Part shown: positions 44,874 to 54,332 of the stretch, one piece after another | How the letters are laid out: the number at the start of each line of letters is the position of its first letter | Numbering within the stretch: the first letter of the stretch is position 1 | NCBI RefSeq assembly: GCF_000287675.1 | Contig: NZ_ALJL01000023.1 | Coordinates: 186,001 to 250,000, forward strand | DNA: 64,000 bases | Direction of reading: 5' to 3' | DNA from: Lachnoanaerobaculum sp. ICM7 | GTDB taxonomy: Bacteria > Bacillota > Clostridia > Lachnospirales > Lachnospiraceae | The notes under the pieces: model-generated | The model's input: the letters and a program-made list of their open reading frames with translations, nothing else | Told to the model about the DNA's origin: nothing | Databases searched by the model: none | Program-made: the position numbers and the translations under genes

Positions 44874-44901
44874 TTGACAAATGTGTTTCTTCCTATTAAA
44901 T
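44874..44901 (+). promoter_or_regulatory. Promoter of the V-ATPase operon
   Basis: -35 TTGACA (44874-44879), 16 nt and TTAAAT (44896-44901), about 80 nt ahead of the first gene, whose ribosome binding site is AAGGAGG. Confidence 0.6.
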
Positions 44902-44984
44902 GTACCACATAAGTAGCCTGAAATATATTTGAGTGGTTTGCCTTACATGGTATATCACATAATACTATTTACTAAGGAGGTTTT

Positions 44985-45296
44985 ATGGATGATATAATAA
45001 GCAGGCTTTCTGAAATAGAAGACTCATCTCAAAGTTACGTTGATGATGCCGTTCAAAAGAAAAAGGAAATCGCTGCTGAGATTAACGCCAGGAAAGAGCT
45101 TTGGAAGCAGGATCTTGATGCTAAGACAAAGGCAAGAATTGCCGAGTTGCAGGAATCTATGAATTTGTCTAAAGAAAAAAAGATTTCCGAACTCAAGCAA
45201 CAGTCTGAGAAGGCCTTTATGAATCTGCAAGACATGTATGACACTCACCATGATAAATATGTGGATATGCTATTCTCAAATATGATTAAGGAGTAG
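44985..45296 (+). CDS. ntpF: V-type ATPase peripheral-stalk subunit (G/H-like, NtpF)
   Basis: The 103-aa protein is a charged helix for its whole length (KKKEIAAEINARKELWKQDLDAK and similar heptads), as in the G-type stalk subunits of bacterial V/A-ATPases that pair with subunit E. The position as first gene of the operon and the length agree with Enterococcus NtpF. It carries no other domain. The next gene begins 2 nt after its stop. Confidence 0.8.
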   Translation: MDDIISRLSEIEDSSQSYVDDAVQKKKEIAAEINARKELWKQDLDAKTKARIAELQESMNLSKEKKISELKQQSEKAFMNLQDMYDTHHDKYVDMLFSNMIKE

Positions 45297-45298
45297 CC

Positions 45299-46366
45299 AT
45301 GGGAAATTTATTTAAATACTCTTCCCTTACCACTAAAATTCGTTCGATGTCAAGTGATTTAATAAGTATTGACGGTTTCAAATCACTATGTGAATGCGAA
45401 ACCATCACTGATGCAATGAATGAGCTTATGCATTATAAATACTACCGTGATGCATTTAAAAAAGTCGACATCAATACATTGCATCGTGAGGATATCGAGC
45501 AAATATTATTGTTAAGTAATCTGGAAGAGTTTTCAAGACTCTACAAGTTTAACTCGGGTACTCCAAGAAAATATCTGAATTTAGTGTCTATGTACAATAC
45601 AATTTATGTCTTAAAGCGTATACTGCGAGACATTCTCAGTCATAGACCGACATCTTTGGATTTAAAATCATATTCCAAGTATATGGGTACAAAAACAAAT
45701 CTGAGCATCGATGAACTTATGTCTGCACAGGACGTATCACAATTCGTTGATTCTCTGAAAAATACAGAATATTATGATTGTACAAATCATGTATTGTCTA
45801 CCGGAAGTACCAATATATTTGACTATGCGCTTGCTCTTGACTCTTATTATTTTGAGATTTGTTTCAAATTTGCGCAAAAAGAGCTTAAAGGTGATGAAAG
45901 CAAAGAAGTACTCTCAATCCTTGGAACAAGATGTGATTTCCTTAATATGCAATGGATATACAGAACCAAGAAGTATTATAAAGTAAGTAATACAAAGGTG
46001 TATGCCACCCTCATCCCGCATTATTACAAGATAAGCGCAGATGAAATAAAGCAAATGGTTGAGGCCGAAAATCTTGATGAGTTTTTTGTAATATTTGATA
46101 ATTCATACTATGGAAAGTTGTCTGCAAAGCTTTTTAAGTACAAACCCGGCATAGAAGAATTTTCTATGAGGACATTGGAATATCTGTATAGCAAACATAA
46201 GAAGGATAATCCGTATTCTTTGGCAAGCCTCAGCTACTATCTGTATTCCAGGGAACTTGAGATAAGCAGAGTTATAGAGATAATAGAGTCCATAAGATAT
46301 TCGCTTCCTCCGGAAGATATTGTCTCTAATATTTTAAAACTTGAAACAAGGAGGTCTTTCGCATGA
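45299..46366 (+). CDS. ntpC: V-type ATPase subunit C (d-type, AC39 family)
   Basis: The 355-aa protein is a three-part helical subunit that links the central stalk with the membrane ring. Sequence is divergent, but the repeats of the type YYRDAFKKVDINTLHREDIEQ, LRDILSHRPTSLDL and YYFEICFKFAQKEL match the AC39 family, and so does length. AAGGAG overlaps the preceding stop codon. It overlaps ntpI by 4 nt. Confidence 0.88.
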   Translation: MGNLFKYSSLTTKIRSMSSDLISIDGFKSLCECETITDAMNELMHYKYYRDAFKKVDINTLHREDIEQILLLSNLEEFSRLYKFNSGTPRKYLNLVSMYNTIYVLKRILRDILSHRPTSLDLKSYSKYMGTKTNLSIDELMSAQDVSQFVDSLKNTEYYDCTNHVLSTGSTNIFDYALALDSYYFEICFKFAQKELKGDESKEVLSILGTRCDFLNMQWIYRTKKYYKVSNTKVYATLIPHYYKISADEIKQMVEAENLDEFFVIFDNSYYGKLSAKLFKYKPGIEEFSMRTLEYLYSKHKKDNPYSLASLSYYLYSRELEISRVIEIIESIRYSLPPEDIVSNILKLETRRSFA

Positions 46367-48288
46367 TTGAGAGAATGGAATTCTTGAATATCACAGGCCC
46401 GAAAGACGATATTGACAGAATCATAGAAACCTATATCAGTAAGTATGATTTTCAGTTGGAAAATGCTCTTTCAGAACTGAAAAATGTCAAAGAATTGCAT
46501 GCCTTCAATGAAAGCAATCCTTATAAAGACATCTTGGCAAGATCGCAGGAACTGAAAGAATACTTTAAAGATACCGGTTTACACACGAATCGTCACATGA
46601 GTATCGAGGAGGCCGACAAAATAACCCGGAATATTTCAGACAAGGTCTATTCTTTATCACAAAAAAAGAGTGAACTCGAATCGGAACTTGCGGGATACGA
46701 GGAAAAACTTAAAAATGTCCACTATTTTATAGGACTGGATTATGACACTGAAAAGATTCTGCACTTTAAGTATGTAAACTTCAGATTCGGTTCCATGCCT
46801 ACGGAATATTATGAAAAGTTTATGACCTTTGTGTATGAAGGTATTGACACTATTTTTTACAAGGCAAGAGAAATAGATGATAAGGTCTGGGGTGTATATT
46901 TTGTACCGGATGCCATTTCGGAGCAAATAGATGCTATATATTCTTCAATGCATTTTGAAAGATTTTTCCTGCCTGATGAGTACCATGGAACACCTGAATA
47001 TTCAAGTGCCAAGCTTCAGGAAAAAATTAAAGAGTTACAGGACAATATACTTAATATCGACAATAAGATAATAAGTGTACTTGAAAACAGCCGTGAAGAT
47101 TTTCTTTTGGCAAATCAGGTACTTTACAGATTCAACAAGGTCTTTGAAGTCAGAAAGTATGCGGCAGCCACCAGAGATAACAGAAAAGATAAAAAGGTCT
47201 TCTATATCATATGCGGATGGCTTACAAAAGATGATGCCGAAAAACTGGCAAAAGAACTTGAAAATGAGCCGAGCACTTTCTGTCTTGCGGAAAGAAATTT
47301 ATCAAAAATAAGCAGCACTCCGCCTATAAAGTTAAAGAACAATGCCCTTTTCAAACCTTATGAAATGTTTGTTGAAATGTACGGCTTGCCGAATTATAAG
47401 GAATTTGATCCTACAATACTTATAGCTCTGACATATTCCGTTTTGTTCGGTTTTATGTTTGGAGATGTCGGACAGGGTCTTGTGCTTTTAATACTCGGAA
47501 GTATTATAGCCTATAAGAAGAAATCAAGGCTTGCGGCAATTATCGCCAGATGCGGATTCTTCTCTACAATATTCGGATTTTTATTCGGTTCTATATTCGG
47601 ATTTGAAGATATAATACAGCCACTTTGGGTAAGACCTGCAAAAGCAATGACAGCACTTCCCGTTATCGGAAATTTAAATACGGTATTTGTGGTAACTATA
47701 ACTCTGGGTATGTTTATAATAATACTTATGATGATCTTAAGTATTTTGACAAAACTTAGGTTTAATGAGCCGGGTGAAGCATTGTTTGATGCAAACGGTG
47801 TGGCAGGACTTGTATTTTATGCATCGGCACTTATTACCATAATCCTTTTTATGACAGGTAATCATATGCCGGCGGCAATTATTCTGTTTATAATGTTTGT
47901 ACTTCCTTTGATTTTAATTTTCTTAAAAGAGCCTTTATCGGCTGTATTGGAAAAGAAAAAGATACATCTCGAGGGAGGTGTAGGCATGTTTATTCTGCAG
48001 GGATTCTTTGAGCTTTTTGAAGTGCTTTTAAGCTACTTTTCAAACTCTCTTTCCTTTGTCAGGGTGGGTGCGTTTGCAGTCAGCCATGCGGCAATGATGG
48101 AAGTAGTGCTTATGCTTTCAGGTGCTGAAAGCGGCAATATCAACTGGATAGTTGTTGTCCTCGGAAATATTTTTGTAATGGGTATGGAAGGTTTAATTGT
48201 AGGTATACAGGTATTACGTCTTGAGTATTATGAGTTGTTCTCAAGATTTTATACAGGTGACGGTAGAGAATTTAAACCTTATTCATAG
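46363..48288 (+). CDS. ntpI: V-type ATPase subunit I (a-type)
   Basis: The 641-aa protein has a cytosolic coiled-coil half (residues 1-330, e.g. YSLSQKKSELESELAGYEEKL) and a membrane half with about seven or eight spans from 355 on (FGFMFGDVGQGLVLLILG, then LSYFSNSLSFVRVGAFAVSHAAMM). The Arg in SFVRVGAF is the conserved residue of the ion half-channels, facing the Glu of subunit K. Ion entry and exit occur here. The start follows AAGGAGGTCTTTCGC. Confidence 0.94.
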   Translation: MIERMEFLNITGPKDDIDRIIETYISKYDFQLENALSELKNVKELHAFNESNPYKDILARSQELKEYFKDTGLHTNRHMSIEEADKITRNISDKVYSLSQKKSELESELAGYEEKLKNVHYFIGLDYDTEKILHFKYVNFRFGSMPTEYYEKFMTFVYEGIDTIFYKAREIDDKVWGVYFVPDAISEQIDAIYSSMHFERFFLPDEYHGTPEYSSAKLQEKIKELQDNILNIDNKIISVLENSREDFLLANQVLYRFNKVFEVRKYAAATRDNRKDKKVFYIICGWLTKDDAEKLAKELENEPSTFCLAERNLSKISSTPPIKLKNNALFKPYEMFVEMYGLPNYKEFDPTILIALTYSVLFGFMFGDVGQGLVLLILGSIIAYKKKSRLAAIIARCGFFSTIFGFLFGSIFGFEDIIQPLWVRPAKAMTALPVIGNLNTVFVVTITLGMFIIILMMILSILTKLRFNEPGEALFDANGVAGLVFYASALITIILFMTGNHMPAAIILFIMFVLPLILIFLKEPLSAVLEKKKIHLEGGVGMFILQGFFELFEVLLSYFSNSLSFVRVGAFAVSHAAMMEVVLMLSGAESGNINWIVVVLGNIFVMGMEGLIVGIQVLRLEYYELFSRFYTGDGREFKPYS

Positions 48289-48322
48289 TAAATAATTTTT
48301 ATGTTTTAGTTAGGAGAAAAAA

Positions 48323-48748
48323 ATGAATACATTAGTAAAAGTAACACTTGCAGCAGCCCTTATTTTAAGTATCGCAGTTCCTTATATCGCATTTATGATA
48401 GGCGAAAAGACAAAGGGTCGTTATAAAAAAGCCCTTGCAGGAAATGTTGTTATGTTCTTCGGTGTTATGGCGATTACATGCGTATTTTTCTTATCAGGAA
48501 ATGCTTACGCAGCTTCTGAAACAGCAGCTTCATCAGCTACAGGCTTAGGATACCTCTCAGCAGCTCTTTCAGTAGGTCTTGCATGTATCGGTGGCGGTAT
48601 CGCCGTATCTGCGGCAGCTTCAGCAGCACTTGGAGCTATCAGTGAGGACGGTTCAATCCTTGGTAAGTCACTTATCTTCGTAGGTCTTGCAGAAGGTGTT
48701 TGCCTTTACGGACTTGTAGTTGCATTCATGATTCTTGGTCGTTTATAA
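48323..48748 (+). CDS. ntpK: V-type ATPase subunit K (membrane ring)
   Basis: The 141-aa proteolipid has four predicted spans: an N-terminal hairpin (VTLAAALILSIAVPYIAF, VVMFFGVMAITCVFFL) and a C-terminal hairpin where the ion-binding Glu lies in VGLAEGVCLYGLVVAF. Only the second hairpin has a Glu. The Thr and Gln that follow the Glu in the sodium-binding Enterococcus ring are Gly and Val here. The codons are the most optimal of the operon (gca, gct, tca), typical of a subunit needed in many copies. Confidence 0.92.
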   Translation: MNTLVKVTLAAALILSIAVPYIAFMIGEKTKGRYKKALAGNVVMFFGVMAITCVFFLSGNAYAASETAASSATGLGYLSAALSVGLACIGGGIAVSAAASAALGAISEDGSILGKSLIFVGLAEGVCLYGLVVAFMILGRL

Positions 48749-48758
48749 AGGCGATTTT

Positions 48759-49067
48759 ATGAAAATGTATCTTATAAGTGATAATGTGGATACTCTTACA
48801 GGTATGAGACTTGCAGGGGTGGAAGGAGTGGTGGTTCATGAAAAACATGAACTTGCAAATGCCCTTGACTTTGTTATAAAGAGCAAAGATATCGGCATTG
48901 TGCTTCTCACGGAAAAGTTTTCAAAGGATTATCCCGAGCTTGTAAATAAATATAAGATGGAATCACATATACCACTCTTTATTGATATACCGGATCGACA
49001 TGGTACCGGAAGATCCGAAAACTTCATTACAGACTATGTAAATGAAGCTATCGGCTTGAAACTGTAA
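48759..49067 (+). CDS. ntpG: V-type ATPase subunit F (NtpG)
   Basis: The 102-aa protein has the Rossmann-like F-subunit fold: MYLISDNVDTLTGMRLAGVEG at the N-terminus, IGIVLLTEKFSKDYPELV in the middle and a C-terminal helix (NFITDYVNEAIGLKL). It sits on the central stalk with subunit D. ATG 48759 has GGCGATTTT upstream; an earlier in-frame ATG lies within ntpK. Confidence 0.9.
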   Translation: MKMYLISDNVDTLTGMRLAGVEGVVVHEKHELANALDFVIKSKDIGIVLLTEKFSKDYPELVNKYKMESHIPLFIDIPDRHGTGRSENFITDYVNEAIGLKL

Positions 49068-49132
49068 CAGTTTGCATGATTATAATCTTGCAAAATGAAC
49101 TTTAGATTAAGATTAAAAAGGTAGGTATTATC

Positions 49133-49714
49133 TTGACAATAGAAGAAAAACTACAGCATTTTAAAGAGGCTTGCACTGCTGATGCCATTGCCGCCGCTGA
49201 AAAAATACTTTCAGATTATAAAAATGCTTTAGAGAAGGACTTTTTAGACTACCAAAACAGTGAGACGAGACTTGCTGATATGGAAGTCAAAACTGAAACC
49301 ACAAGGATTGACAAAGAGATGAACAAAGAGCTCGCTCTTGAACAGATAAAACTACGAATGGAGCTTGGAAAAAAGGCTGCCGAGCTCAAGGAAAAGATTT
49401 TTGCACAGCTTGAGGAAAGACTCGCAGAGTATCAGGAAACTCCCGAATATGTAGCTTTGATAGATTCACAAATTGAAAGAGCGTTGAAATTTGCGGGAAA
49501 TGATGAGGTGAAAATATATATAGACCCTAATGATGAATCTCTCGCACATGATCTTTCCGTAAGACATGATATTGATATAGCCATCAGTAAATATCCTTTT
49601 CATGGCGGTATGAGAGCCGTTATACCGGCAAAAAATATTCTGATTGACAATTCTTTTGAAAAAAAGATTTCAGAAGCAAAAGAAAAATTTGATGTAGATA
49701 TGGAGGTACTATAA
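49133..49714 (+). CDS. ntpE: V-type ATPase subunit E
   Basis: The 193-aa subunit has a long N-terminal helix (AAAEKILSDYKNALEKDFLDY...) that pairs with NtpF, and a globular C-terminus with HGGMRAVIPAKNILIDNSFEKKI, the family signature. It begins with TTG at 49133 after AAGGTAGG; no ATG fits. Its stop overlaps ntpA (TAATG). Confidence 0.9.
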   Translation: MTIEEKLQHFKEACTADAIAAAEKILSDYKNALEKDFLDYQNSETRLADMEVKTETTRIDKEMNKELALEQIKLRMELGKKAAELKEKIFAQLEERLAEYQETPEYVALIDSQIERALKFAGNDEVKIYIDPNDESLAHDLSVRHDIDIAISKYPFHGGMRAVIPAKNILIDNSFEKKISEAKEKFDVDMEVL

Positions 49715-51480
49715 TGGCAACTACAGGTATTATATTTGCAATAAACGGACCTATAGTAAAGACATCAAATGATTCCGGTTTTGAAATGCATGAGATGGTA
49801 TATGTAGGAGAAGAAAATCTTGTAGGTGAGGTAATCGGACTTACTTCCGATGCAACCGTCATAGAAGTTTATGAGGAAACCGGAGGCATTAAGCCGGGTG
49901 AAATTGTAACAGGTACAGGTGCTCCCGTTTCCGTAACTCTTGCGCCGGGTATCCTTAACAATATATTTGACGGTATAGAAAGACCTTTAAGTGAGATAGC
50001 AAAGGTTGACGGAACCTATATTTCCAGAGGTGTAAGTGTGGATTCACTTGATACAAAGAAACTTTGGAAAACACATATAACCGTAAAACCGGGACAGGCT
50101 ATAGACGGAGGAACCATAATTGCCGAGGTGCCTGAAACACCGGCAATATTACATAGAGTAATGCTCTCTCCAAACCTTAAGGGTTATGTTTTGGATGTGG
50201 TTGAAGACGGTGAGTATACGATAAATGACAAGATTCTCACATTGCAGCTTGAAGACGGAAGTGAGATTCCGATCACAATGACACAGCACTGGCCCATTCG
50301 TGTTCCGAGACCTATAAAGAAGAGATTCCCGGCAAGCGTTCCGCTTATTACCGGTCAGAGAATTCTTGATACTCTCTTCCCTCTTGCAAAGGGAGGTACT
50401 GCAGCTGTTCCGGGAGGATTCGGTACAGGTAAGACTATGACACAGCACCAGATTGCAAAATGGTCCGATGCAAATATTATTATTTATATCGGTTGTGGTG
50501 AGCGTGGAAATGAGATGACTCAGGTTCTTGAGGAGTTCTCAGAGCTTATAGATCCTAAGACCGGAAATCCTTTGATGGATAGAACAACCCTTATCGCAAA
50601 CACTTCAAATATGCCGGTTGCCGCCAGAGAGGCATCTCTTTATTCAGGGCTGACACTTGCAGAATATTACCGTGATATGGGTTATGATGTTGCAATCATG
50701 GCGGACTCAACGTCAAGATGGGCGGAGGCTCTTCGTGAGATCTCAGGTCGACTTGAGGAAATGCCTGCCGAGGAAGGTTTCCCGGCATATCTGGCATCAA
50801 GACTTTCAGCATTCTATGAGAGAGCCGGCATGATGCAAAACTTAAACGGAAGTGAAGGATCGGTATCAATTATCGGTGCGGTATCTCCACAGGGTGGTGA
50901 TTTCTCCGAGCCTGTAACACAAAATACCAAGAGATTTGTACGCTGTTTCTGGGGACTTGATAAGAGACTTGCATATGCAAGACATTTCCCTGCTATACAG
51001 TGGCTTGACAGCTATTCGGAATACCTGACAGATCTTGCGCCTTGGTATGCTGAGCATGTAGATAAGAACTTTGTAGAATATAGAAACAGGCTTGTATATA
51101 TACTCAATCAGGAAGCATCTCTGATGGAAATAGTAAAACTTATCGGTGCGGATGTTTTGCCTGACGATCAGAAACTTGTACTTGATATAGCGAAGGTTAT
51201 AAGAGTAGGTTTCCTTCAGCAAAACGCCTTCCACAAGGATGATACTTGTGTTCCGCTGATAAAACAGTACAAAATGATGGATGTAATACTCTATCTCTAT
51301 CAGAAGTCAAAAGCTCTTGTTCATCAGGGCATGCCTATGAGCGTTTTGCATCAGGACAGTATCTGGGACAGAGTTTCTTCTATAAAGTATGATGTCCCTA
51401 ACGATAAGCTCGAGATGTTGGATCAATACAAAAAAGATATTGACACATTCTACGAAAAAGTACTTGAAAAGAATGCATAG
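49714..51480 (+). CDS. ntpA: V-type ATPase catalytic subunit A
   Basis: The 588-aa catalytic subunit has the P-loop [11 protein letters not shown] (about residue 230), the inserted non-homologous region of A subunits before it (about 110-190), the catalytic Glu in GCGERGNEM and [23 protein letters not shown]. The insertion and length separate it from F-type beta. ATG follows ATGGAGGTACTATA. Confidence 0.97.
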   Translation: MATTGIIFAINGPIVKTSNDSGFEMHEMVYVGEENLVGEVIGLTSDATVIEVYEETGGIKPGEIVTGTGAPVSVTLAPGILNNIFDGIERPLSEIAKVDGTYISRGVSVDSLDTKKLWKTHITVKPGQAIDGGTIIAEVPETPAILHRVMLSPNLKGYVLDVVEDGEYTINDKILTLQLEDGSEIPITMTQHWPIRVPRPIKKRFPASVPLITGQRILDTLFPLAKGGTAAVPGGFGTGKTMTQHQIAKWSDANIIIYIGCGERGNEMTQVLEEFSELIDPKTGNPLMDRTTLIANTSNMPVAAREASLYSGLTLAEYYRDMGYDVAIMADSTSRWAEALREISGRLEEMPAEEGFPAYLASRLSAFYERAGMMQNLNGSEGSVSIIGAVSPQGGDFSEPVTQNTKRFVRCFWGLDKRLAYARHFPAIQWLDSYSEYLTDLAPWYAEHVDKNFVEYRNRLVYILNQEASLMEIVKLIGADVLPDDQKLVLDIAKVIRVGFLQQNAFHKDDTCVPLIKQYKMMDVILYLYQKSKALVHQGMPMSVLHQDSIWDRVSSIKYDVPNDKLEMLDQYKKDIDTFYEKVLEKNA

Positions 51481-51490
51481 GAGGTAAAAC

Positions 51491-52918
51491 ATGTCAATAG
51501 AATACCTTGGACTTAGTTCCATAAACGGACCACTGGTAGTTCTTGAGGGTGTCAAGGGTGCTGCCTATGATGAGATTGTAGAAATGACCGTAAACGGTAA
51601 AGAAAGACGTCTTGGCAAAATCATTGAAATAAACGGTGACAAAGCGGTAATACAGGTTTTTGAAGGAACTGACGGTATGGCACTTAGAAATACACATACC
51701 AAGCTTACAGGAAAGCCTATGGAAATAGGCGTTTCCGAGGCAATGTTCGGAAGAACTTTCAACGGTATCGGAGAACCTATCGACGGACTTGGAAGTGTAG
51801 AGGCGGAAAAGACCCTCGATGTAAACGGAAAACCTTTAAATCCTGTCACAAGGGAATATCCGAGAAACTATATCAGAACCGGTATTTCCGCTATCGATGG
51901 ACTTATGACTCTTATCAGAGGTCAGAAGTTACCTATATTCTCAGGAAACGGACTTCCACATGATGAGCTTGCGGCACAGCTTGTTCGTCAATCTTCTTTG
52001 GGTGACAGCAACAATGATGATGAGAAGTTTGCGGTTGTATTTGCAGCCATGGGTGTAAAGCATGATGTGGCTGATTTCTTCCAGAGAACATTTGCAGAGA
52101 GCGGTGTTAGTGACCATGTTATCACATTCATCAATCTCGCAAACGATCCTGTTGTAGAAAGACTTATTACTCCGAAGGTGGCTCTTACCGTTGCCGAGTA
52201 TCTTGCTTTTGAAAAGGGCATGCATATACTTGTAATACTTACGGATATGACTTCTTTTGCGGAGGCAATGCGTGAGGTTTCATCTTCAAAGGGTGAGATT
52301 CCTTCAAGAAAAGGTTTCCCGGGATATCTTTATTCAGAGCTTGCCACCATATATGAGAGAGCGGGTATTGTGAACGGTGTGAACGGTTCCGTTACACAGA
52401 TTCCGATACTTACCATGCCGAATGATGATATCACTCACCCGATCCCCGACCTTACAGGATATATAACCGAAGGCCAGATAGTTCTTGACAGAGACTTAAA
52501 CGGTCAGTCAATCTATCCTCCTATCTCAGTACTTCCTTCTCTTTCAAGACTTATGAAGGACGGTATCGGCGAAGGCTTTACAAGAGCGGACCATCAGGAT
52601 GTGGCAAATCAGCTCTTCTCTTCCTACTCTAAGGTTGGTGATGCCAGAGCACTTGCATCAGTTATCGGTGAGGATGAATTGTCCGATACGGATAAACAAT
52701 ATCTTATATTCGGTAGAGCATTTGAGCAGATGTTTATCGGTCAGTCTGTTAATGATAACCGAACAATATTTGATACCTTGGAAATCGGCTGGAAACTTCT
52801 CGGCCTTATGCCTAGAGGCGAGCTTGACAGAATAGATACAAAGGTACTTGATCAGTATTATAAGCCGACAGTACTTGATGCAAACGGTGATATAGTTCCT
52901 GCTGCAGTAGAGGATTAA
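51491..52918 (+). CDS. ntpB: V-type ATPase subunit B
   Basis: The 475-aa regulatory subunit has the usual degenerate nucleotide site ([18 protein letters not shown] in place of a P-loop) and the conserved [36 protein letters not shown] block (in parts), with [18 protein letters not shown] at the end of the domain. It alternates with A in the head. Ten nt separate it from ntpA, with AGGAGG. Confidence 0.97.
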   Translation: MSIEYLGLSSINGPLVVLEGVKGAAYDEIVEMTVNGKERRLGKIIEINGDKAVIQVFEGTDGMALRNTHTKLTGKPMEIGVSEAMFGRTFNGIGEPIDGLGSVEAEKTLDVNGKPLNPVTREYPRNYIRTGISAIDGLMTLIRGQKLPIFSGNGLPHDELAAQLVRQSSLGDSNNDDEKFAVVFAAMGVKHDVADFFQRTFAESGVSDHVITFINLANDPVVERLITPKVALTVAEYLAFEKGMHILVILTDMTSFAEAMREVSSSKGEIPSRKGFPGYLYSELATIYERAGIVNGVNGSVTQIPILTMPNDDITHPIPDLTGYITEGQIVLDRDLNGQSIYPPISVLPSLSRLMKDGIGEGFTRADHQDVANQLFSSYSKVGDARALASVIGEDELSDTDKQYLIFGRAFEQMFIGQSVNDNRTIFDTLEIGWKLLGLMPRGELDRIDTKVLDQYYKPTVLDANGDIVPAAVED

Positions 52919-52920
52919 TT

Positions 52921-53538
52921 ATGAATATTAATACATTCCCGACAAAGGGTAATTTGATAGCTTCAAAAAACTCTCTGGCACTGGCAAGACAGGGCTATGG
53001 CTTGATGGATAAGAAGAGAAATATTCTTATCCGCGAGCTCATGGGATTGATTGATGAGGCTAAGGAAATCCAAAAACAAATAGATACAACCTTTGGTGCC
53101 GCTTACAAGGCACTGATGTATGCAAATATCGAATTGGGTATAGACTTCGTATCGGATGTCGCAGGTTCGGTACCTGTTGAAGACAGTATACAGATAAAGA
53201 CCAGGTCGGTAATGGGTACTGAAATCCCTCTTGTAAGATTTGATGATTCTCCCATGGAGCCTACATATGCTTATTACGCTACAAGAGAGTCACTTGATAA
53301 AGCCAGAGAATGCTTCAATGAAGTAAAAAGACTTACTGTAAGACTTTCCATGATAGAAAATTCCGCTTATCGTCTGGCAAGAAATATTAAAAAGACTCAA
53401 AAAAGAGCCAATGCCTTAAAGAATATCACTATTCCAACCTATGAAAATCTCACAAAGAATATCACGAATGCTTTGGAAGAAAAGGATCGTGAGGAATTCA
53501 CCAGGTTGAAGGTTATAAAGTCTTGGAAGGATGCATAA
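52921..53538 (+). CDS. ntpD: V-type ATPase subunit D
   Basis: The 205-aa central-shaft subunit is a long coiled coil: FPTKGNLIASKNSLALARQGYGLMDKKRNIL at the N-terminus (in parts) and YRLARNIKKTQKRANALKNITIP at the C-terminal strand are family signatures. It rotates within the A3B3 head. It is 2 nt after ntpB and its stop overlaps the start of the next gene (TAATG). Confidence 0.94.
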   Translation: MNINTFPTKGNLIASKNSLALARQGYGLMDKKRNILIRELMGLIDEAKEIQKQIDTTFGAAYKALMYANIELGIDFVSDVAGSVPVEDSIQIKTRSVMGTEIPLVRFDDSPMEPTYAYYATRESLDKARECFNEVKRLTVRLSMIENSAYRLARNIKKTQKRANALKNITIPTYENLTKNITNALEEKDREEFTRLKVIKSWKDA

Positions 53539-54224
53539 TGAAAATACTTAGATTCTTTTTAGGAATTATTTTAAGCTTTTCACTGATGTTTATCGTGCTG
53601 GTTACATCCATTGAAATTGCGGCATATTCAGATTTTTCATTTTATGAAAAAGAATATGAGAAATATGCCGTAACAAACTACGTGGATATTTCAATGTCCG
53701 ATCTTATGAATGTTACAAAGGATATGATGAGCTATCTAAAAGGTGACAGAGAAAAACTCTCCGATATAAAGGCAAATATTGCAGGAATCCCCGACACGGC
53801 CTTCTTTAATGAAAGAGAAGTTGCGCATATGGAGGATGTACGAGGTCTTTTTGTGGGAGCTGTTTATCTTAGATATATACTTATAGCAATCAGTATTCTT
53901 TGCATTATAGCGGTAAAATTATTAAAGGGTAAAATATTTTGCTTTCTGTCAAATGTACTTACATTCGGCACTTTAATTACTCTGGCCATAACTGCCGTTT
54001 TGGTATTTCTTATTGCCGGAGATTTTGAAAAATATTTTATAATCTTCCACCATATCTTTTTTAACAATGATTTGTGGATGCTTGACCCGGCTACCGACAA
54101 TTTGATAAATATTGTGCCACAAGGCTTCTTTATGGATATGTCTAAAAGAATTATGATAGTATTTTCCGCTTTTATCCTGTCTATGATAGGTAGCGGTGTG
54201 GTTTTAAAGAAAATTTTTAAATAA
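53538..54224 (+). CDS. DUF1461-family integral membrane protein
   Basis: The 228-aa protein has four or five membrane spans (N-terminal FLGIILSFSLMFIVLVTSI, then pairs at about 115-160 and the C-terminus) and the family features YEKEYEKY...VTNYVDISMSDL, FFNEREVAHMEDVRGLF and FHHIFFNNDLWMLDP. Proteins of this type (TIGR01906) have no assigned function. It overlaps ntpD by one base, so it is made with the V-ATPase here; whether it works with it is unknown. A terminator follows. Confidence 0.8.
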   Translation: MKILRFFLGIILSFSLMFIVLVTSIEIAAYSDFSFYEKEYEKYAVTNYVDISMSDLMNVTKDMMSYLKGDREKLSDIKANIAGIPDTAFFNEREVAHMEDVRGLFVGAVYLRYILIAISILCIIAVKLLKGKIFCFLSNVLTFGTLITLAITAVLVFLIAGDFEKYFIIFHHIFFNNDLWMLDPATDNLINIVPQGFFMDMSKRIMIVFSAFILSMIGSGVVLKKIFK

Positions 54225-54233
54225 TTTTTTTGA

Positions 54234-54261
54234 AAATAAGGTGTATGTAGCTACCTTATTT
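54234..54261 (+). terminator. Terminator of the V-ATPase operon
   Basis: A 9-bp stem (AAATAAGGT / ACCTTATTT, 54234-54242 and 54253-54261) with a 10-nt loop and trailing T residues. Confidence 0.8.
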
Positions 54262-54332
54262 TTATATTTGCATATAATTTAATATTATGATAAATTATGA
54301 CTTTAGAAAAATGTTTTCTTAGGAGGTTATTT

